A stretch of DNA of 7,805 nt from the NCBI GenBank assembly GCA_903886165.1, contig CAISLL010000176.1:1-7805 (forward strand). The letters run 5' to 3'. Made by a program: the position numbers and the translations under genes. Below are positions 1-6,247 of the stretch, one piece after another (the first letter of the stretch is position 1; the number at the start of each line of letters is the position of its first letter). Below the pieces are notes generated by a model that searched no databases, had not been told where the DNA came from, and saw only the letters and a program-made list of their open reading frames with translations. Origin of the DNA: an uncultured beta proteobacterium (GTDB lineage Bacteria > Pseudomonadota > Gammaproteobacteria > Burkholderiales > Burkholderiaceae_C).

Positions 1-60
1 GACTTGTGAGCGGTGCGGCCTGACAGGGCGCTTGTTGGGGTCTTGCTTCATGCGCCACAT
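1..60 (-). CDS. rsmD: 16S rRNA (guanine966-N2)-methyltransferase RsmD, N-terminal fragment (cut by window edge)
   Basis: Only the first 20 codons are present; the gene continues past position 1. The peptide begins MWRMKQDPNKRPVRPHRSQV. A short basic leader ending in RxQV is typical of beta-proteobacterial RsmD, just before its conserved RIIGGxWR(G/R) segment, which would lie outside the window. RsmD methylates guanine 966 of 16S rRNA during assembly of the small ribosomal subunit. The start is placed at the ATG at 60-58, which has an AGG-type ribosome binding site a few bases upstream; the in-frame ATG at 51-49 is an alternative. The gene lies 36 bp downstream of the inactive M16 peptidase on the same strand, so the two are probably co-transcribed. 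Identification rests on the short N-terminus plus the known ftsY - M16 - M16 - rsmD order in Burkholderiales, so it is likely but not proven. Confidence 0.6.
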   Translation of the reverse strand, partial: MWRMKQDPNKRPVRPHRSQV

Positions 61-96
61 CTTACCTGCGGGCGTCACAAGGAAATTGGGCGACCA

Positions 97-1464
97 TCAA
101 GGCTTGGCCGTGGCCCCACCCAAGACCACCGTGGCCATGGCCTGCGGTTGCAGCTTGCGCTGGAATGCGGCACGAATGTCGGCAGTGGTGAGTCTGTCGA
201 CCTGCTGCGTCCAGGTGTCCAGGTAATCCAGCGGTAGTTTGTTCCAGGCCATGTTGGCCACGTTGTCAACCAGCTTGCGGTTGCTGTCGATGCGCAGGGC
301 AAAGCCCCCCACCAGGTTGCCCTTGGCAGCCTTGAGTTCATCTTCGGTCGGGCCCTGTTCAACAAACCGGGCCAGCACCTCACGCGACACCTGCAGCGCC
401 TGATCCGCCTGGTCCGGGCGGGTTTGCAAGCCGATGCCAAATGCCCCGGCATGCCGGGCTGGTGAAAAATAACTGGAAACGCTGTAACTCAGGCCCCGTT
501 TTTCACGCACCTCATTGGTCAGGCGCGACACAAACCCACCGCCGCCCAGAATGTAGTTGCCCACCGTCAGCGCGAAATAGTCGGGGTCATCCCGCTTGAA
601 GCCGGGCTGGCCAATCAGCACATGGGCCTGGGCTGAATCGAACTTGATGCGCCGTTCGCTGGCCTGCATCAAAGGCGCTACTTCGGCCACTTCCGCAAGC
701 GGTGGGCAAGTAGCACCAGACACCGCCGGCAGTCTGGCAAGCAGCTGCGCCACCAAGGCATCCGCGCGTGGCCGATCCACCGCGCCCACCACTGTGACCG
801 TAGCGCGGCATGGCTGGATCATCTGGCGGTAAAGCGCGGTCATGTGCGACACCTCAATGCGCGCCAGCGACTCCGGCGTCATCTCAAATCCATAGGGATG
901 ATCACCAAAGACTGCCTGGTTGAAGGCTCGGCCGGCGAGCGTGCCCGGGCGGGTGTTGGCTTCGCGCAGCGAGGCCTGCATGCCATCGCGTTCACGCTCC
1001 CACACATCTGCCGGAAAAGATGGCGCTGCCAGTTGCCGCGCCGCCAGTGTTGCTGCCCTTGGCAGCAAGTCCGGGTAACTAAGCGAGCGAAACGAAAAAC
1101 TCATGCGGTCATTGCTGGCGTGCGCCACGAAACTGGCCCCCAGGTCTGCCCAGGCCTCGCCCACAGCGTTTTCATCCATGGCGGGCTCGACCGGCAGGTC
1201 GCCTGCCCGCAACCCTTTGGATGCCATGGCTGCTGTCACGCTGGCCAACCCGGCTTGCGAGGGTGGATCGCGCCGGCTGCCTGCATCAAAGTCAAGTTGC
1301 ACGTCGACCATCGGGATCGCCGGACTTTGCACCAGATACACCTGCGCGCCGCTGGGCTGTGACCAGTGTTCAACAGGAATGCCGGCCCAGGCGATATTTA
1401 TGATGAAAAGGCCGATAGACCATATGGATATGGCGTAGGTAGCTATATATTTAATTGTTTTCAT
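97..1464 (-). CDS. M16 family peptidase, non-catalytic subunit (periplasmic)
   Basis: This 455-residue protein has the two-domain M16B (pitrilysin/processing-peptidase-like) fold pattern but has lost the zinc site. Where active members read HxxEH, this one has S75-V-T-A78-A79 in the context GLASVTAAM. It keeps the C-terminal-domain signature VREKRGLSYSV with R323 and Y327, the Arg/Tyr pair that the inactive partner contributes to substrate binding in two-subunit M16B enzymes. Residues 1-27 form a signal peptide: K2 and K5, a hydrophobic core, then AWA before G28. The protein is therefore probably exported to the periplasm. It starts 21 bp after the stop of the catalytic M16 gene, so the two are almost certainly one operon making a heterodimer. 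There is no clear Shine-Dalgarno site; the bases before the ATG are pyrimidine-rich (CATCTT). The DNA encoding the signal peptide is strikingly AT-rich compared with the rest of the gene. The substrate is unknown. Confidence 0.9.
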   Translation of the reverse strand: MKTIKYIATYAISIWSIGLFIINIAWAGIPVEHWSQPSGAQVYLVQSPAIPMVDVQLDFDAGSRRDPPSQAGLASVTAAMASKGLRAGDLPVEPAMDENAVGEAWADLGASFVAHASNDRMSFSFRSLSYPDLLPRAATLAARQLAAPSFPADVWERERDGMQASLREANTRPGTLAGRAFNQAVFGDHPYGFEMTPESLARIEVSHMTALYRQMIQPCRATVTVVGAVDRPRADALVAQLLARLPAVSGATCPPLAEVAEVAPLMQASERRIKFDSAQAHVLIGQPGFKRDDPDYFALTVGNYILGGGGFVSRLTNEVREKRGLSYSVSSYFSPARHAGAFGIGLQTRPDQADQALQVSREVLARFVEQGPTEDELKAAKGNLVGGFALRIDSNRKLVDNVANMAWNKLPLDYLDTWTQQVDRLTTADIRAAFQRKLQPQAMATVVLGGATAKP

Positions 1465-1485
1465 AAGATGAACGTGCTTACTTGT

Positions 1486-2919
1486 TCAGTGGCGTCCGCC
1501 CGCTGCGGGGGTGCGCGGCTTGCGGGTTTTATCCAGGGGCTGGGGCAGCAGGTAGGCCACGGTGAGTGCGTCGTCGCCAAAATAGCGCTGCGCCACCGCC
1601 TGCACCTGTTCAGCCGTGACACCCCTCAGTTGTTCGATCAACTGGTCACCGGCCGTCACCGACAGGCCTTGCGCCCACTGGGTGCCAAGTTCACGCGCCT
1701 GGTTGAACAAGGAATCCAGTTTGTACACCTCCCCCGCCACCCACTGTGTTTTGACGCGGGCCAACTCCGAGGCGGTAATGCCTTCACGCGCAATCCGCGC
1801 CACCTGCTCCTTCAGCGCGTATTCAACCTGAAGCGGAGTTTTGCCCGGTGCTGGCACACCCGTCAACATGAACAACTGCGGACCACGCCCCCACAAACCG
1901 TTGTCAGCACCGGCGCTGTCAGCCACTCGGTCAGCGCCTTGTGTCAGGGCACGCTCCAGCCGGGCACCGCGGTAGCCGTCCAAAACCGCAGCCAACACGG
2001 TCAAGGCCAGCGCGTCCGGGTCATCCCGGGCGTCAGGACGCAGCTGGAAGCTGGGCACCTTGTAGGCCAGTGTCACGGTGGCCTGCTCGGCCGGAGCCTT
2101 GAATTCAATGCGTTTAATGCCTGCCTGTGCTGGCTCTTCGCGTGGCTTGCGCGCAGACATGGGACGACTTGGCAGACTGCCATAGTATTTTTCTGCAAAA
2201 ACCTTGACCTGGTTCACATCCACATCACCCGCCACCACGACGGCGGCATTGGCAGGCACATACCAGCGCTGATAAAAGGCACGGGCATCGTCGGATGTGA
2301 GCGCATCAAGGTCGCTCATCCATCCCACAATTGGGCGCCGATACGGTGCGGCCACAAACACCGCCGCATTCAGCGCCTCGTTCATCAGTGACCGGGGATT
2401 GTCCTCGGTGCGCAGGCGGCGCTCTTCCTTGACCACTTCCAGCTCTTTTTTGAACTCGTCGTCGTGCCACTGGATGTGTGCAAAACGGTCGGATTCAAGT
2501 TGCATCACGTCTTCCAGCCGGTGCGCGGGAATCTGCTGAAAATAACCGGTGTAGTCACGGCTGGTAAACGCGTTGTCCCGGCCACCAAGCGCTGCCACGC
2601 GGCGCGAAAACTCGCCAGCCGGCACCGTTGGTGTGCCCTTGAACATCATGTGCTCCAGCACGTGTGCAACGCCGGATATGCCGTCCACCTCGTCCATTGA
2701 ACCTGCGCGCACCCACAGCATGTGCACCGCCGTAGGCGCACGCCGGTCCGGCTTGACGATCAGCGTGATGCCATTGGCCAGGGTGAACTGCTGAGCGGTG
2801 GCAGACGCAGGCTCCCCCGCACCGGGAGTGGCGGCTGCCGCAAGCGCGACACAGGTTGATAAAAAAGCAGCCCAGCGGGGCATGCGACGAAAAATGGAAA
2901 TGCTGGCGTGGTGTTTCAT
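1486..2919 (-). CDS. M16 family zinc peptidase, catalytic subunit (periplasmic)
   Basis: This is a 477-residue M16B metallopeptidase when started at the ATG at 2919-2917. The zinc/catalytic motif is H86-V-L-E89-H90 (context GVAHVLEHMMFKG). The third zinc ligand is E166 in KEERR, 76 residues after the second histidine, the spacing known from mitochondrial processing peptidase beta. The N-terminus has a basic region, a hydrophobic core (AAFLSTCVALAAAA) and Ala-rich cleavage candidates, which fits Sec export. The C-terminal domain (around RLERALTQGADRVADSAG) lacks the RGLxY Arg/Tyr pair, which is present in the downstream partner; the two genes therefore complement each other. An in-frame GTG at 2937-2935 would add six residues. 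ATG is preferred because it opens a normal signal peptide and its upstream context (CATTCT) resembles the other starts here. The cysteine in LSTC does not fit a lipobox because T occupies the -1 position. Members of this family degrade peptides or process secreted proteins; the substrate is unknown. Confidence 0.92.
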   Translation of the reverse strand: MKHHASISIFRRMPRWAAFLSTCVALAAAATPGAGEPASATAQQFTLANGITLIVKPDRRAPTAVHMLWVRAGSMDEVDGISGVAHVLEHMMFKGTPTVPAGEFSRRVAALGGRDNAFTSRDYTGYFQQIPAHRLEDVMQLESDRFAHIQWHDDEFKKELEVVKEERRLRTEDNPRSLMNEALNAAVFVAAPYRRPIVGWMSDLDALTSDDARAFYQRWYVPANAAVVVAGDVDVNQVKVFAEKYYGSLPSRPMSARKPREEPAQAGIKRIEFKAPAEQATVTLAYKVPSFQLRPDARDDPDALALTVLAAVLDGYRGARLERALTQGADRVADSAGADNGLWGRGPQLFMLTGVPAPGKTPLQVEYALKEQVARIAREGITASELARVKTQWVAGEVYKLDSLFNQARELGTQWAQGLSVTAGDQLIEQLRGVTAEQVQAVAQRYFGDDALTVAYLLPQPLDKTRKPRTPAAGGRH

Positions 2920-2924
2920 AGAAT
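2895..2924 (+). promoter_or_regulatory. Candidate sigma-70 promoter for ftsY
   Basis: A -10-like TAGAAT (2919-2924, 5 of 6 matches to TATAAT) lies 18 bp after a weak -35-like TGGAAA (2895-2900, 4 of 6 matches). Transcription would begin near 2931 and give a leader of roughly 18 nt before the ftsY ATG. The site lies within the first codons of the divergent M16 gene, as it must given the 29-bp gap. No comparably good promoter was seen for the M16 gene on the other strand; the best was CTGAAC, 17 bp, TATCAC, which is weak. This is assigned by pattern only. Confidence 0.4.
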
Positions 2925-2948
2925 GCAGTGATACCACGAACCCACCAA

Positions 2949-4097
2949 ATGTTCAGTTTTTTCAGAAAAAAACCCCCTGCACCCGTTCAGCCTGAGGTCG
3001 CCCCGACCCCGGCACACCCGCTTGTCCCTGCCAGCGCACCAACGCCTGCGGCCTCAATACAACAGGCTGTAACGGCCGATGCAGCCGCAGCGAGCCTGCC
3101 CGTGGCTGCCACGATGACGGTAGCGCCAACCACGCCAGCCCCTCAGCGCAAGTCGTGGATCGACAAGCTCAAAGCCGGCTTGCGCAAAACCGGTGCCAGC
3201 ATTGCCACCGTGTTCACCGGTACGCAAATTGACGATGCGCTCTACGAAGACCTGGAGTCTGCCCTGCTGATGGCTGACACCGGCGTCAAGGCCACCGAAC
3301 ACCTGCTGCAAGACCTCAAGCGCAGGGTGAAGGAAAGCAAGGCCACCGACCCGGCGGCCGTCAAAGGTCTGCTGGTGGAATCCCTCACCCACTTGCTGAC
3401 CCCTTTGCAAAAGCCACTGGTGATTGGGCGCTATAAACCGACCGTGATCATGGTTACCGGCGTCAATGGCGCGGGCAAAACCACCTCGATTGGCAAGCTC
3501 ACCCGGCACCTGGCCGGCTCAAACGTCAGTGTGCTGCTGGCAGCCGCAGACACCTTCAGGGCAGCGGCGCGGGAGCAACTGGGCGTGTGGGCCGACCGAA
3601 CTGCCGTGGACATCATCAGCCAGGACGGAGGCGACCCCGCAGCCGTCGCCTTCGATGCCGTGAGCGCAGGGAAGGCGCGCGGACGCGATGTGGTGCTGGT
3701 CGACACTGCCGGGCGTCTGCCTACCCAACTGCATCTGATGGAAGAGCTGAAAAAAGTCAAGCGCGTGATTCAAAAAACCGGCCCGACCGATGACCGTGCC
3801 GAGACAACGGCAACACCTGAGAGCAGCCCCGCGGCAAGCGTTCCCCCGCATGAAGTGCTGCTGGTGATTGACGGCAACACCGGGCAGAATGCGCTCACCC
3901 AGGTCAAGGCCTTCGACGATGCACTGGGCCTGAGCGGGCTGATAGTGACCAAACTTGACGGCACCGCCAAAGGCGGTGTGTTGGCGGCTATCGCCCGCGA
4001 GCGCCCCATTCCGGTCTATTTCATTGGTGTCGGCGAAAAACTCGAAGACCTGGAAACGTTCAACGCAAAGGAATTTGCACAAGCGCTGCTGGCCTGA
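2949..4097 (+). CDS. ftsY: Signal recognition particle receptor FtsY
   Basis: FtsY is the SRP-GTPase that docks ribosome-SRP complexes at the inner membrane and passes nascent membrane proteins to SecYEG. In this 382-residue protein, residues 1-69 are a short Ala/Pro-rich A region opening with the basic amphipathic MFSFFRKK; it is far shorter and less acidic than the E. coli A domain. The N domain starts near W70 and the G domain follows. GTPase motifs are G1 at 171-179 (GVNGAGKTT), DTFRAAA at 201-207, G3 DTAGR at 252-256, G4 TKLD at 334-337, and a closing GVGE. A Thr/Ser/Pro/Ala-rich insertion of about 20 residues (279-298) lies between G3 and G4. The ATG at 2949 is chosen over the in-frame GTG at 2928 because MFSFF is the usual FtsY start. 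There is no Shine-Dalgarno site. It is transcribed divergently from the M16 operon. Confidence 0.97.
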   Translation: MFSFFRKKPPAPVQPEVAPTPAHPLVPASAPTPAASIQQAVTADAAAASLPVAATMTVAPTTPAPQRKSWIDKLKAGLRKTGASIATVFTGTQIDDALYEDLESALLMADTGVKATEHLLQDLKRRVKESKATDPAAVKGLLVESLTHLLTPLQKPLVIGRYKPTVIMVTGVNGAGKTTSIGKLTRHLAGSNVSVLLAAADTFRAAAREQLGVWADRTAVDIISQDGGDPAAVAFDAVSAGKARGRDVVLVDTAGRLPTQLHLMEELKKVKRVIQKTGPTDDRAETTATPESSPAASVPPHEVLLVIDGNTGQNALTQVKAFDDALGLSGLIVTKLDGTAKGGVLAAIARERPIPVYFIGVGEKLEDLETFNAKEFAQALLA

Positions 4098-4105
4098 GAG
4101 CCACC

Positions 4106-4130
4106 CCTGTCTGACTCGTGGTCAAGCAGG
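4106..4130 (+). terminator. Hairpin after ftsY, possible terminator without a U-tract
   Basis: Nine nucleotides after the ftsY stop, the arms 4106-4115 and 4121-4130 can form a 10-position stem (eight Watson-Crick pairs, one G-U, one C-A mismatch) around a five-base loop TCGTG. No run of T follows (CAAACAAAAG), so it is not a classical intrinsic terminator. It may protect the 3' end of the ftsY mRNA or assist termination. Confidence 0.3.
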
Positions 4131-4180
4131 CAAACAAAAGCGCAACTTATGACGATGCGGCAACGCACTAGACTTTCGCT

Positions 4181-5209
4181 ATGACGCAACTCATTTACCA
4201 CCTGGCTGACCTCACGGCGTTGCGCGACCGTGACGGCCTCGACACTGCCTTGGTGGCCACGCTGCAGGAATTGCTGCGTCCAACCAGCATTGGCATATAC
4301 CGCCTGGTCGGCCCTCTCTCCAATGAGCATTGGCTGACCTGCGCACAAATCAGCAACGGTGTAACGCAGCAGCAGGCAAGGCAGGCTTGGGCAGAGCTTG
4401 ATGAACTGCCGCATGCCGACGAATTCGTCAACCGCCAAAGGGCGATCAGCACCCGTCAGTCTGTCACCACCGCAGACCCGGCGACGAGCGTGTTTCCGCT
4501 GGCGACAGACAGCGCCAGCAGCGGCGTACTTGAACTGAGCAGCGCAACACCGTTGTCGACCGAAACCTACCGGCTGGTCTGCGCGGTGTTGCGCCTGTAT
4601 CAGAATTTTCAGAGTTTGCTGGACTACGGCGAACGCGACGCGCTGACAGAATTGCTCAACCGCAAGACCTTCGACGGCGCATTCCTGAAAGCCACCACTG
4701 CACAACATGAAACCCCGGAACCGGGCACCAACGACCGGCGTCAATGCAACCCAGGTGGCAGCTACTGGCTGGCCATGCTCGACATTGACCACTTCAAACG
4801 GGTCAATGACAATTTTGGTCACCTGATTGGTGACGAAGTGCTGCTGTTGCTGGCGCGCCTGATGCGCAACACCTTTCGCTTTCACGACCAACTTTACCGT
4901 TTTGGCGGCGAAGAATTTGTGGTATTGATGCACTGCACGCTGGCAGGACAAGCCGAGTCATCGCTGGAACGCTTGCGCCGCAACACCGAGCAACACGCCT
5001 TCCCGCAGGTCGGGCAGATTTCGGTCAGCATTGGCTTTACCGAAATCCGTCAGGGTGATTCACCAAGCAGCGCCTTCGAGCGTGCTGACAAAGCCGTCTA
5101 CTACGCCAAGGAGCACGGCCGCAACCAGGTTTGGGGCCACGAGGCCCTGGTGGCCCAAGGCAAACTTGCGGCAGAAGCCGTCAACGTGGGCGACATCGAG
5201 CTGTTCTGA
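4181..5209 (+). CDS. Soluble diguanylate cyclase (GGDEF domain) with intact I-site
   Basis: This 342-residue protein should condense two GTP into cyclic di-GMP. The GGDEF domain begins at D153 (DALTELLNR) and runs to about residue 320. The metal-binding segment is D201-I-D203-HFKRVND and the signature is GGEEF at 242-246. The inhibitory I-site RxxD (R233-FH-D236) sits exactly five residues before the signature, so the enzyme looks active and subject to product inhibition. Residues 1-150 hold no membrane helix or signal peptide; they may form a GAF-like sensory domain, but no ligand site is recognisable. A polar loop of about 30 residues (165-195) lies between the first helix and the metal site and is longer than usual. 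The gene begins 83 bp after ftsY with a pyrimidine-rich upstream context and no Shine-Dalgarno site. The esterase gene starts 18 bp after its stop, so the two may be co-transcribed. Confidence 0.93.
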   Translation: MTQLIYHLADLTALRDRDGLDTALVATLQELLRPTSIGIYRLVGPLSNEHWLTCAQISNGVTQQQARQAWAELDELPHADEFVNRQRAISTRQSVTTADPATSVFPLATDSASSGVLELSSATPLSTETYRLVCAVLRLYQNFQSLLDYGERDALTELLNRKTFDGAFLKATTAQHETPEPGTNDRRQCNPGGSYWLAMLDIDHFKRVNDNFGHLIGDEVLLLLARLMRNTFRFHDQLYRFGGEEFVVLMHCTLAGQAESSLERLRRNTEQHAFPQVGQISVSIGFTEIRQGDSPSSAFERADKAVYYAKEHGRNQVWGHEALVAQGKLAAEAVNVGDIELF

Positions 5210-5227
5210 CCCTGCTTTCAACACCTT

Positions 5228-5908
5228 ATGACAACCTTGCTTCCCCACGTTCAAATCGACACGGCGCCCAACCCTGCCGCCGCAGTGATCTGGCTGCATG
5301 GCCTTGGGGCAGATGGGAATGACTTTGCGGCCTTGGTCCCAGAGCTTGACCTGTCTGGGTGCCCGGCCATCCGTTTCATCTTTCCACACGCGCCCAGCCT
5401 GCCGGTCACCATCAACGGTGGTTATGTGATGCCAGCCTGGTATGACATCCGTGGCAGCGACCTGCTCAGCCAGCAGGACGATGTCGGCATCCGCGCGTCG
5501 GAACAAGCCATTCAGGCCTTGATCACCAATGAAGTCGCACGGGGCATTGCCACCGATCAAATCGTGCTGGCTGGTTTCTCGCAGGGGTGCGCCATGGCCC
5601 TGCACACCGGCCTGCGGTACCCGAAAAAGTTGGCAGGCATCGTGGCGCTGTCGGGCTACCTGCCGCTGGCTGAGACGATTGCGGCTGAACGCGCAGGCGC
5701 CAACGCAGGCACACCCATTTTCATGGCCCATGGCAGCCAGGACACGGTGGTGATTCCCGCGCGCGGCGAAGCCTCCCGCAACTTGCTGAGCAGCATGGGT
5801 TACGCAGTGCAGTGGCACAGCTACCCCATGCCGCATAGCGTGCACCCGCGCGAAATCAACGACATCGCCGCCTTTTTGACCCAGGTTCTGGCACGCCCGG
5901 CTGATTGA
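5228..5908 (+). CDS. Alpha/beta-hydrolase carboxylesterase (phospholipase/carboxylesterase family)
   Basis: This 226-residue cytoplasmic alpha/beta hydrolase resembles the bacterial carboxylesterase II / acyl-protein-thioesterase-like family, which hydrolyses short-chain esters or lysophospholipids. The visible catalytic parts are the oxyanion-hole segment LHGLGADGND near residues 23-32, the nucleophile elbow GFSQG at 116-120 (S118), the acid D172 in HGSQD, and H203 in PMPHSVHP. Length and motif spacing fit the family (about 220 residues), and the gene looks complete. There is no signal peptide. The ATG is preceded by CACCTT rather than a Shine-Dalgarno site. It lies 18 bp after the diguanylate cyclase gene, which suggests co-transcription, although no functional link to c-di-GMP is evident. 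The true substrate cannot be read from sequence. Confidence 0.93.
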   Translation: MTTLLPHVQIDTAPNPAAAVIWLHGLGADGNDFAALVPELDLSGCPAIRFIFPHAPSLPVTINGGYVMPAWYDIRGSDLLSQQDDVGIRASEQAIQALITNEVARGIATDQIVLAGFSQGCAMALHTGLRYPKKLAGIVALSGYLPLAETIAAERAGANAGTPIFMAHGSQDTVVIPARGEASRNLLSSMGYAVQWHSYPMPHSVHPREINDIAAFLTQVLARPAD

Positions 5909-5962
5909 GACCCGTGCTCAACCTGGGCGGTGTCATGCCCCTCTTTAACTGACTGGGGGTTG

Positions 5963-5987
5963 ATCCGCCTTGGCGCCTTTGGTGGAT
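5963..5987 (+). repeat. Inverted repeat (7-bp stem, one G-U in RNA)
   Basis: ATCCGCC (5963-5969) pairs with GGTGGAT (5981-5987) around an 11-base loop that contains the palindrome GGCGCC. One pair is a G-U wobble in plus-strand RNA. It abuts the next inverted repeat with no gap. CCGCC here could alternatively pair with GGCGG at 5996-6000. Confidence 0.45.
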
Positions 5988-6018
5988 GTCTTGCAGGCGG
6001 CATTTTTCGCTGCAAGAC
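5988..6018 (+). repeat. Perfect 9-bp inverted repeat
   Basis: GTCTTGCAG (5988-5996) and CTGCAAGAC (6010-6018) are perfect reverse complements separated by 13 bases. No T-run follows, so it is not an ordinary intrinsic terminator. It could be an RNA hairpin or a dyad operator; no specific regulator is recognised. Confidence 0.65.
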
Positions 6019-6046
6019 TGGTGGAGGGCGACCGCTTTGGGGGCGT

Positions 6047-6062
6047 GGCCAGTGGTCTGGCC
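6047..6062 (+). repeat. Inverted repeat with 6-bp stem and 4-base loop
   Basis: GGCCAG (6047-6052) and CTGGCC (6057-6062) flank TGGT. This is a stable, GC-rich small hairpin, but a match this short is expected by chance in a region of this size. Confidence 0.35.
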
Positions 6063-6092
6063 TGGGCTGCACGGTCGAATTGGTGGTTTTTT

Positions 6093-6110
6093 TCACAGCC
6101 GCGACTGTGA
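6093..6110 (+). repeat. Inverted repeat TCACAG/CTGTGA next to a T-run
   Basis: TCACAG (6093-6098) and CTGTGA (6105-6110) flank CCGCGA and follow seven T residues (6087-6093). The half-sites are oriented opposite to a CRP box (TGTGA-N6-TCACA), so a CRP site is not inferred. It overlaps the -35 region of the candidate pilB promoter and could be an operator. Confidence 0.35.
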
Positions 6111-6134
6111 CGGCATCCGTGAATGCGCTATCCT
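6107..6134 (+). promoter_or_regulatory. Weak candidate sigma-70 promoter for pilB
   Basis: GTGACG (6107-6112, 4 of 6 to TTGACA) and TATCCT (6129-6134, 4 of 6 to TATAAT) are 16 bp apart. Transcription would start near 6141, leaving a leader of about 107 nt to the ATG at 6248 or 47 nt to the ATG at 6188. Both elements are poor matches and nothing else supports the site. Confidence 0.22.
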
Positions 6135-6170
6135 AGGTCTCCTGCGGGAAGCGTCAACTCGTCCCTGTAC

Positions 6171-6184
6171 TCAGGTTTCAGGTT
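6171..6184 (+). repeat. Tandem heptamer TCAGGTT x2
   Basis: Two exact copies of TCAGGTT stand head to tail. The second supplies an AGG a few bases before the in-frame ATG at 6188, so it could act as a ribosome binding site for a longer PilB or a short leader segment. It may also be chance. Confidence 0.4.
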
Positions 6185-6247
6185 GATATGCCCGAAAAAC
6201 CCAATCAAGCTCTTCGCAACCCTGTTCAAGTAGTACATTCGCTCCTT

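Larger units (their letters stand above)
5909..6247. other. Non-coding region upstream of pilB, rich in inverted repeats
   Basis: No convincing gene lies in these 339 bp; short open frames here show no recognisable protein character. The stretch holds a series of possible hairpins: TTGAG/CTCAA overlapping the esterase stop (5905-5921), GGGC/GCCC followed by CTCTTT (5925-5940, a very weak terminator candidate), two back-to-back hairpins (5963-5987 and 5988-6018), GGCCAG/CTGGCC (6047-6062), and TCACAG/CTGTGA (6093-6110) just after a run of seven T. A possible pilB promoter and a tandem heptamer are nearer pilB. The region probably contains the 3' end of the esterase transcript and the pilB control region. 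Confidence 0.6.

Noticed and set aside
62..97. ATG at 97-95 overlapping the stop of the inactive M16 gene (TGATG arrangement)
   Set aside because: It opens only 11 codons before a TAA; the better start for the next gene is at 60 with an AGG site.
1366..2391. Long plus-strand open frame opposite the M16 genes
   Set aside because: It is a high-GC shadow frame: it encodes no known domain and lies antisense to two clearly real peptidases.
2833..2919. Lipoprotein signal in the catalytic M16 peptidase (LSTC)
   Set aside because: The residue before Cys is Thr, not Gly/Ala/Ser, and the hydrophobic core continues beyond the Cys; a normal signal peptide fits better.
4016..4951. Long minus-strand open frame opposite the diguanylate cyclase
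   Set aside because: It is antisense to a gene with clear GGDEF motifs, and its translation has no domain character.
5889..5904. TGGCACG resembling a sigma-54 -24 element at the end of the esterase gene
   Set aside because: The required -12 TTGC element is absent at the right spacing (GCTG is found).
6046..6071. TGGC elements before pilB as a sigma-54 promoter
   Set aside because: In both placements the GC of the -12 box is missing or off by two bases.
6093..6110. CRP binding site
   Set aside because: The half-sites are in inverted order (TCACA then TGTGA) compared with the CRP consensus.
5930..6136. Possible small protein (68 codons, GTG start) between the esterase and pilB
   Set aside because: It has no recognisable domain and no ribosome binding site, it runs straight through the hairpin-forming repeats, and an overlapping open frame exists on the other strand.
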